Assembly (NCBI GenBank): GCA_018065345.1
Contig: JAGHTM010000038.1
Location: 1-9,224, forward strand
Direction of reading: 5' to 3'
Length of the DNA: 9,224 nucleotides
Origin: Candidatus Enterousia merdequi
GTDB lineage: Bacteria > Pseudomonadota > Alphaproteobacteria > Rs-D84
Positions within the stretch are counted from its first letter, which is position 1. The number at the start of each line of letters is the position of its first letter. Positions 6,077 to 9,224 of this stretch are shown piece by piece. A program made the translations under genes and the position numbers. Under the pieces are notes generated by a model. It was not told where the DNA came from and did no database searches. It was given only the letters and a program-made list of their open reading frames with translations.

Positions 6077-6751
6077 ATGCCAGATTATAAATATATTTCA
6101 TTGGAAGAAACCAAAAACAAAGTTGAATCATTTCTTAAACAACCAAACAAATATGTAATGCGTGTGTTTCATGAAGATACATATTCTATCTATGATACTA
6201 ATAAAAAAACGATTTGTATGGCGACTAAATCCACAAATCCGAATTTAGAAACAAAATATAATGTAATGATAGATGATATGGCTACACCAAAAATGTTTGT
6301 TATGCAAAAATGTGATTTTGGTGATAACAGATATTGTAAAAAAATATACGATTTAATGAATCAAGAATATACAATTGGTGGTTCTTTGCCGATAAAACCA
6401 AAAAAAGAACTTTTGCGTTCACAAATTAAATCAGTGTTTGAAGTTCAAGATGCACAAAAACAACGCAAAGATTTAATATCATTGTTGTCAAAATTGATAT
6501 CATACAGATGTCCAATGTCTGTTATTAAACGTGATTTTTATACATTTTATAGTGTTGATAAGAAAAACAGTCAAAATTTTATAGATATGCTTGATGCTGC
6601 TGGAACATTTTATGTTTATCATACGTTAAATGGAAAAATGATTGCATATGTTGATGCTGAAAATAGCAGTTATGGGTTATCGCCTATGACAGCATCTGCA
6701 CAAGCGTTGGTAAAAAAATTACAACAGTATTCAAAACAACAACAAAGATAA
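6077..6751 (+). CDS. Uncharacterised basic protein, 224 residues
   Basis: I do not recognise this protein. It is intact, soluble-looking and Lys-rich, with no signal peptide or membrane segment. Residues 1-100 look like a small alpha/beta unit (KYISLEETKNKVESFLKQP, then KYVMRVFHEDTYSIYD and a Cys-containing stretch MQKCDFGDNRYCKKIYDLM). After a Lys/Pro linker (res. 104-113), residues 120-210 form a mainly helical second unit containing LISLLSKLISYRCPMSVIKR and FIDMLDAAGTFYVYHTLNGK, which could be a winged-helix-like fold. It ends in a Gln-rich tail (KKLQQYSKQQQR). AAAGGTG sits eight bases before the ATG. The gene follows fabF by 13 bp, and a tRNA begins five bases after its TAA. It occupies a place between fabF and mltG that these genes usually share directly. 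Operon position suggests co-expression with fabF but does not establish a lipid role. Confidence 0.75.
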   Translation: MPDYKYISLEETKNKVESFLKQPNKYVMRVFHEDTYSIYDTNKKTICMATKSTNPNLETKYNVMIDDMATPKMFVMQKCDFGDNRYCKKIYDLMNQEYTIGGSLPIKPKKELLRSQIKSVFEVQDAQKQRKDLISLLSKLISYRCPMSVIKRDFYTFYSVDKKNSQNFIDMLDAAGTFYVYHTLNGKMIAYVDAENSSYGLSPMTASAQALVKKLQQYSKQQQR

Positions 6752-6756
6752 GTTTT

Positions 6757-6814
<58 letters not shown>

Positions 6815-6833
<19 letters not shown>

Positions 6834-6864
6834 TAAAAAATTCAAACCATCGCAAGATGGTTTT
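6815..6864 (+). repeat. Direct repeat copy 1: tRNA-Pro 3' end plus terminator
   Basis: This 50-bp segment covers the last 19 bases of tRNA-Pro (from the T loop to CCA) and the following hairpin. It is repeated perfectly at 6984-7033. With one mismatch allowed, the identity extends to 59 bp (6815-6873 and 6984-7042). Confidence 0.97.
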
Positions 6865-6872
6865 AATTTTTT
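6835..6872 (+). terminator. Intrinsic terminator after tRNA-Pro
   Basis: The core stem AAACCATC (6844-6851) and GATGGTTT (6856-6863) closes on a GCAA (GNRA) tetraloop. Outside a single C/T mismatch, AAAAAATT (6835-6842) pairs with AATTTTTT (6865-6872), giving a long hairpin that ends in a T-run. Confidence 0.88.
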
Positions 6873-6894
6873 ACAGTGGGTATAAAGATTAGAT

Positions 6895-7003
6895 GCCTTA
6901 ATCATTGTGGAACAATGATAGGTTCGGGACGGAGCGAAGCGGAGTGAAAGGGGCCCACGTTCTGGTAAGGACGTGGGAATTACAATCTTGTTGCCCCGAC
7001 CAT
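6895..7003 (+). ncRNA. Candidate structured RNA between the two repeat copies
   Basis: Bases 6921-6977 are about 65% G+C (37 of 57 counted), far above the surrounding sequence, with no plausible ORF. Two perfect hairpins are present: ATCATTGT/ACAATGAT (6901-6908 with 6912-6919, loop GGA) and CCCACGT/ACGTGGG (6954-6960 with 6971-6977, 10-nt loop). An outer GGGGC (6950-6954) could pair with GCCCC (6993-6997) of the duplicated tRNA end, which carries GACCA after it. A hairpin terminator follows at 7004-7041. No good promoter is visible, so expression would need read-through from the tRNA. It may instead be remnant DNA. It does not match SRP RNA, tmRNA, RNase P RNA or 6S RNA as far as I can tell. 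Confidence 0.4.
6931..6950 (+). repeat. Imperfect tandem 10-mer, GC-rich
   Basis: GGAGCGAAGC is followed directly by GGAGTGAAAG, matching at 7 of 10 positions, inside the candidate structured RNA. Confidence 0.5.
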
Positions 7004-7033
7004 AAAAAATTCAAACCATCGCAAGATGGTTTT
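6984..7033 (+). repeat. Direct repeat copy 2: duplicated tRNA-Pro 3' end (attR-like or pseudo-tRNA)
   Basis: This is an exact copy of 6815-6864, including the last 19 tRNA bases with CCA and the terminator core, placed 169 bp downstream. The upstream D arm and anticodon arm are not preserved in a form that could make a tRNA. A repeat that starts within the T arm and runs through the tRNA end is typical of integrase attachment-site duplications. Confidence 0.9.
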
Positions 7034-7041
7034 TATTTTTT
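7004..7041 (+). terminator. Second copy of the tRNA terminator
   Basis: AAACCATC (7013-7020) and GATGGTTT (7025-7032) with loop GCAA, followed by a T-rich tract interrupted by one A. It insulates mltG from upstream transcription. Confidence 0.85.
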
Positions 7042-7082
7042 ATTTTGTATAAAGTAAAAAAATAGATATATTAAATAATAAA

Positions 7083-7112
7083 TTCGCTTTTTGGAAAAAG
7101 TTAGGTTATAAT
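7083..7112 (+). promoter_or_regulatory. mltG promoter with consensus -10, weak -35
   Basis: A perfect TATAAT lies at 7107-7112. The best -35 candidate is the weak TTCGCT (7083-7088, 18-bp spacer). The start expected 7-8 nt past the -10 box is 7119-7120, and the ATG begins at 7120. Confidence 0.55.
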
Positions 7113-7119
7113 TGCTTTT

Positions 7120-8130
7120 ATGAAAAAAATATCTAAAAAACAATTAAGAGTTATCAAAGATTGGGTAAAATTTGCGCTGGCTATATTATGCGTAATATTT
7201 TTTGTTGTTTATTTTATATTTAATTTATGGTCTCCATTAAAAGAAGATGCTTATATGATTGTAAAGCCAGGAACTTCTGTAAGTTCAGTTACAAATTATA
7301 TGCTTAAAAACAATATAATAAAATCTGGAGATTTGTTTTATTTTTCAATTCAAATGAATGGTGGAAAAATAATGGCTGGTGAATACGAGATACCACGTGG
7401 GGCAGGGGTGTGGACAATCGCTTCAATGCTCGCAAATGGTCGTATTGCAACTACTGTGGTTACTATTCCAGAGGGTTTTACAATTAAACAAACTAAAAAT
7501 TTGCTGATGAATATTACGACTTTGACAGGTGAAGTTGATTGTGATAAACAAATCCCAATATGTAATTTGCGAGATGGAGACATTTTTCCAGATACTTATC
7601 GTATTGCACGGGGTATGTCAAGATTGGCTGTTTTAGAATTAGCGCATAAAAAAATGCAGGAAGTAAAAAATTCTTTTGAAGGTGTTGTATATCCAACCCC
7701 ATTGAAAGATTGGAATGATGTTATGGTTTTGGCTTCTATTGTTCAAAAAGAAACACCGTTAAAACGTGAAATGCCAATTGTGGCTGGGGTATATTTGAAT
7801 AGGTTGAACACAAATATGCGCCTTCAAGCATGTCCAACGGTTATTTATGCGTTGACTGATTTTGAAGGTAATATGCACGGTGAATCTTTGCTTTCAGAAC
7901 ATTTGAAAATAGATAGCCCTTATAATACATATATTCATAAAGGTTTACCGCCATATCCGATTGCCAATGTTGGTGTGGATGCTATACGCGCAGTGTTAAA
8001 CCCGTCAAAGACAGATTATTTATTTTTTGTTGCAGACGGACGGGGTGGACACAAATTCTCTAAAACTTACGATGAACATCAGAAATATCATGAAAAATGG
8101 CGTGAAATTAAGAAAAATTTGAATAAATAA
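7120..8130 (+). CDS. mltG: Endolytic murein transglycosylase MltG (YceG family)
   Basis: MltG cuts nascent peptidoglycan strands at the inner membrane and is thought to release or terminate glycan synthesis. The 336-residue protein has a cytoplasmic N-terminus, one membrane helix (about res. 17-37), a LysM-like region (about 45-110: IVKPGTSVSSVTNYML, GEYEIPRGAGVWTIASML) and the YceG catalytic domain. Conserved blocks are IPEGFT (116-121), FPDTY (156-160), ASIVQKET (205-212), the LNRL...MRLQACPTVIYAL stretch, SPYNTYIHKGLPPYPI and FVADGRGGHKFS. The catalytic glutamate is taken to be Glu211 in QKET; the usual EKET has Q in the first Glu position here, a change also seen in some other MltG proteins. 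No Shine-Dalgarno precedes the ATG. mltG commonly follows fabF, which fits the neighbourhood. Confidence 0.95.
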   Translation: MKKISKKQLRVIKDWVKFALAILCVIFFVVYFIFNLWSPLKEDAYMIVKPGTSVSSVTNYMLKNNIIKSGDLFYFSIQMNGGKIMAGEYEIPRGAGVWTIASMLANGRIATTVVTIPEGFTIKQTKNLLMNITTLTGEVDCDKQIPICNLRDGDIFPDTYRIARGMSRLAVLELAHKKMQEVKNSFEGVVYPTPLKDWNDVMVLASIVQKETPLKREMPIVAGVYLNRLNTNMRLQACPTVIYALTDFEGNMHGESLLSEHLKIDSPYNTYIHKGLPPYPIANVGVDAIRAVLNPSKTDYLFFVADGRGGHKFSKTYDEHQKYHEKWREIKKNLNK

Positions 8131-8208
8131 AAAAAATAAAACCAAATTCTTTACAATTATATCACTTAATTTTCATTTTACCTAGAACTTTATTTTTTAT
8201 TCATAAGC

Positions 8209-8237
8209 TTGCAGTTTAGTGTCTTTTATGAGACAAT
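8209..8237 (+). promoter_or_regulatory. Possible promoter for the outer membrane protein gene
   Basis: TTGCAG (8209-8214) and GACAAT (8232-8237, four of six consensus bases) are spaced 17 bp apart. If real, transcription starts near 8244, at the base of the hairpin described next. The match is modest. The rest of 8131-8292 shows only AT-rich sequence and no gene or clear terminator for mltG. Confidence 0.3.
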
Positions 8238-8242
8238 ATTCT

Positions 8243-8264
8243 TATCAGGACAAATAACCTGATA
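8243..8264 (+). promoter_or_regulatory. Inverted repeat / 5' leader hairpin before the outer membrane protein gene
   Basis: TATCAGG (8243-8249) and CCTGATA (8258-8264) form a perfect 7-bp inverted repeat with an 8-nt loop. It would lie at or near the 5' end of the mRNA, where a hairpin could stabilise the transcript as in ompA, or it could be a repressor operator. Confidence 0.5.
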
Positions 8265-8269
8265 TATGT

Positions 8270-8291
8270 TTAACCGAAAGAAAGGATAAAA
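8270..8291 (+). promoter_or_regulatory. Ribosome-binding block shared with acpP
   Basis: This block runs from TTAACC through the Shine-Dalgarno AAAGGA (8281-8286) to two bases before the ATG at 8293. It matches 4437-4458 at 20 of 22 positions. Confidence 0.75.
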
Positions 8292-8292
8292 T

Positions 8293-8871
8293 ATGAAAAA
8301 AATTGCTTTAACTTCTTTATTGGCTGTATTTGCTGTTTCTGGCGCACACGCTGCAACAGATTATTTTGTTGGTGGCAGTTTTGCTTTTTTGACTAATGAA
8401 GAACATACTTCAACATTTGGAGTAGTTCCAGAATTTGGTTGGAAATATAATGATAAATGGGATTTTGGTGTAAAAGCCGGTTTTGCGCGTGAGCATGAAG
8501 AAGATGAAAATATTTATACGTATGGCGCAGGTGTTTTTGCGCGTTATAATGTTGTTCAATTTGGAGATTTCAAAGTATTGGTAAGAGGAGATGCAGATAT
8601 TGAATTCAGTACATATGATAAGGATGATTTTGATGCAGAAACATTCACAAGTATAGGATTTTCTGTTGCGCCTATGGTGACTTATGATATTTCTGAATCA
8701 TTTACATTATATGCAAAATTGAATTTCTTGAGTGTAGATGCTCGTTATAATTTTAAACATGATAGTGATTATATGTCGCGAGATAAAAATTGGAATGTTG
8801 AAGTGTTGGGGGATTCTGATAATGTTGCAAATACAGAAGACTTCCAAATCGGGTTTACTTATAATTTCTAA
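8293..8871 (+). CDS. Small outer membrane beta-barrel protein (OmpA-like/porin-family barrel)
   Basis: The 192-residue precursor has a clear Sec signal peptide: MKK, a hydrophobic core (ALTSLLAVFAVSG) and an AHA cleavage motif at residues 18-20, leaving a mature protein of about 172 residues. The mature part shows eight amphipathic strands with alternating hydrophobic residues, for example YFVGGSFAFLT, WDFGVKAGFAREH, YTYGAGVFARYNVV, FKVLVRGDADIEFST, FTLYAKLNFLSVDARY and the last strand EDFQIGFTYNF. The C-terminal Phe is the usual signal for BAM-mediated assembly. Acidic loops (EEDEN, DKDDFDAE) would face outward. The size fits an eight-stranded barrel like the OmpA or OmpW N-domain, without a periplasmic domain. 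Its role (structural, adhesin or small porin) cannot be read from sequence. A strong ribosome-binding site and dedicated terminator suggest a highly expressed single gene. Confidence 0.85.
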   Translation: MKKIALTSLLAVFAVSGAHAATDYFVGGSFAFLTNEEHTSTFGVVPEFGWKYNDKWDFGVKAGFAREHEEDENIYTYGAGVFARYNVVQFGDFKVLVRGDADIEFSTYDKDDFDAETFTSIGFSVAPMVTYDISESFTLYAKLNFLSVDARYNFKHDSDYMSRDKNWNVEVLGDSDNVANTEDFQIGFTYNF

Positions 8872-8892
8872 TGATTGTATAAATCTGAAAAT

Positions 8893-8917
8893 AACCCGAC
8901 CGTCTGGTCGGGTTTTT
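8893..8917 (+). terminator. Intrinsic terminator after the outer membrane protein gene
   Basis: The arms AACCCGACC (8893-8901) and GGTCGGGTT (8906-8914) form a perfect 9-bp stem with a GTCT loop and the T-run 8913-8917. Confidence 0.93.
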
Positions 8918-9023
8918 ATTTGGTATATTTTATTGTTTTGACGCGATTTTTGTTTGTCAAATAATTTTGCTTTCAAAGTATAGGTTTTTAGCGATTTTTT
9001 AATAAATCAATAAGAGTTTTTTC

Positions 9024-9051
9024 TTGACAATTCGTGGGGTATGGTTATAAT
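9024..9051 (+). promoter_or_regulatory. Strong consensus promoter of the rpsL (str) operon
   Basis: A perfect TTGACA (9024-9029) and a perfect TATAAT (9046-9051) are spaced 16 bp apart. It is the best promoter in the window, as expected for a ribosomal protein operon. The predicted start is near 9058. Confidence 0.88.
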
Positions 9052-9057
9052 AAATGT

Positions 9058-9200
9058 GCTTTCTGTGTAATTAAGGAAAGTAAGAAACACATAAATCTGC
9101 ATGTTTTGCAGGATTTATAATCACGCCAAGGCGTTGAAATAAGTCTGCTTGCGGGTTTTGTATGGAAAAAAAGAGAAATAAAAAAACAAAGAGAAATTTA
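9058..9200 (+). promoter_or_regulatory. Long (about 143-nt) 5' leader of rpsL with hairpins
   Basis: The leader contains a 10-bp stem, TAAATCTGCA (9092-9101) with TGCAGGATTTA (9107-9117), with one bulged G. A smaller hairpin follows at 9121-9137 (ACGC-CAAG-GCGT core). A purine-rich stretch then runs up to the start codon. No terminator-like T-run follows the hairpins, so attenuation is not indicated. The structures could bind a regulator or be part of a ribosomal-protein autoregulatory site, but I recognise no known motif. Confidence 0.5.
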
Positions 9201-9224
9201 ATGCCAACAGTAAATCAACTGATT
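9201..9224 (+). CDS. rpsL: 30S ribosomal protein S12, N-terminal fragment (continues past window)
   Basis: Only eight codons are present, reading MPTVNQLI, which is the near-invariant N-terminus of S12. S12 is a decoding-centre protein of the 30S subunit and usually the first gene of the str operon (rpsL-rpsG-fusA-tuf). The strong promoter and long leader upstream fit this. The ribosome-binding site is weak (AAAGAG, 9188-9193). An in-frame ATG at 9162 would add 13 Lys/Arg-rich residues but is not part of the usual protein. Confidence 0.9.

Noticed and set aside
6902..6918. Hairpin TCATT-GTGGAAC-AATGA as an anticodon arm of a tRNA-Ser(GGA)
   Set aside because: The loop has T33 and a GGA triplet, but there is no D arm and no acceptor strand at the required distances, and loop ends G and C would pair.
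6895..7041. Known housekeeping RNA (SRP RNA, tmRNA, RNase P RNA, 6S RNA)
   Set aside because: I find no SRP GGAAGGAAGC-type core, no tmRNA tag or tRNA-like T arm with TTC continuing into a matching stem, and no RNase P P4 signature.
8707..8976. Minus-strand open frame overlapping the end of the barrel gene
   Set aside because: It runs through the intrinsic terminator and lies antisense to a well-supported gene, with no promoter or ribosome-binding site.
9162..9200. In-frame ATG giving rpsL a 13-residue Lys/Arg-rich N-terminal extension
   Set aside because: S12 conventionally starts at MPTVNQLI, and the purine-rich run is better explained as untranslated leader. The weak ribosome-binding site at 9188-9193 leaves some doubt, which N-terminal peptide data would settle.

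Overview
This window looks like chromosome from an AT-rich, Gram-negative alphaproteobacterium, probably a reduced-genome or host-associated lineage. The best taxonomic evidence is the FabF sequence, whose N-terminal third (FNPD...EPREQRKMDN) has the pattern usual in alphaproteobacteria. The acpP-fabF-mltG neighbourhood, the outer membrane barrel protein and the ribosome-factor pair rbfA-lepA fit this. The exact order or family cannot be settled by reading alone.

Layout, left to right. Positions 1-432 hold the C-terminus of a gene entering from the left, with a phage-tail/fibre-like sequence. It converges on a YqaA-type (DedA/VTT superfamily) membrane protein gene on the minus strand, and the two share a bidirectional terminator. 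A divergent promoter region follows, then rbfA-lepA and a gene for a tyrosine-recombinase-like protein whose catalytic residues are gone, all closely spaced on the plus strand. Next come acpP and fabF, each with its own promoter and separated by a strong terminator. An unrecognised 224-residue protein gene follows fabF after 13 bp, and a tRNA-Pro(CGG) gene starts 5 bp after that gene's stop. Past the tRNA, a perfect 50-bp direct repeat of the tRNA 3' end plus its terminator brackets a GC-rich, hairpin-filled 119-bp stretch. mltG, an 8-stranded outer membrane protein gene and the first eight codons of rpsL complete the window.

Functionally, the window mixes translation genes (rbfA, lepA, tRNA-Pro, rpsL), fatty-acid synthesis genes (acpP, fabF) and envelope genes (mltG, the barrel protein, the YqaA-like protein). 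The most unusual parts are the tRNA 3'-end duplication with its structured insert, the intact but catalytically dead integrase in the lepA transcription unit, a nearly identical 22-bp ribosome-binding block before acpP and the barrel gene, and two genes (yqaA-like and mltG) whose promoters predict leaderless mRNAs. I found no CRISPR array, insertion sequence, or recognisable defence or biosynthetic system.
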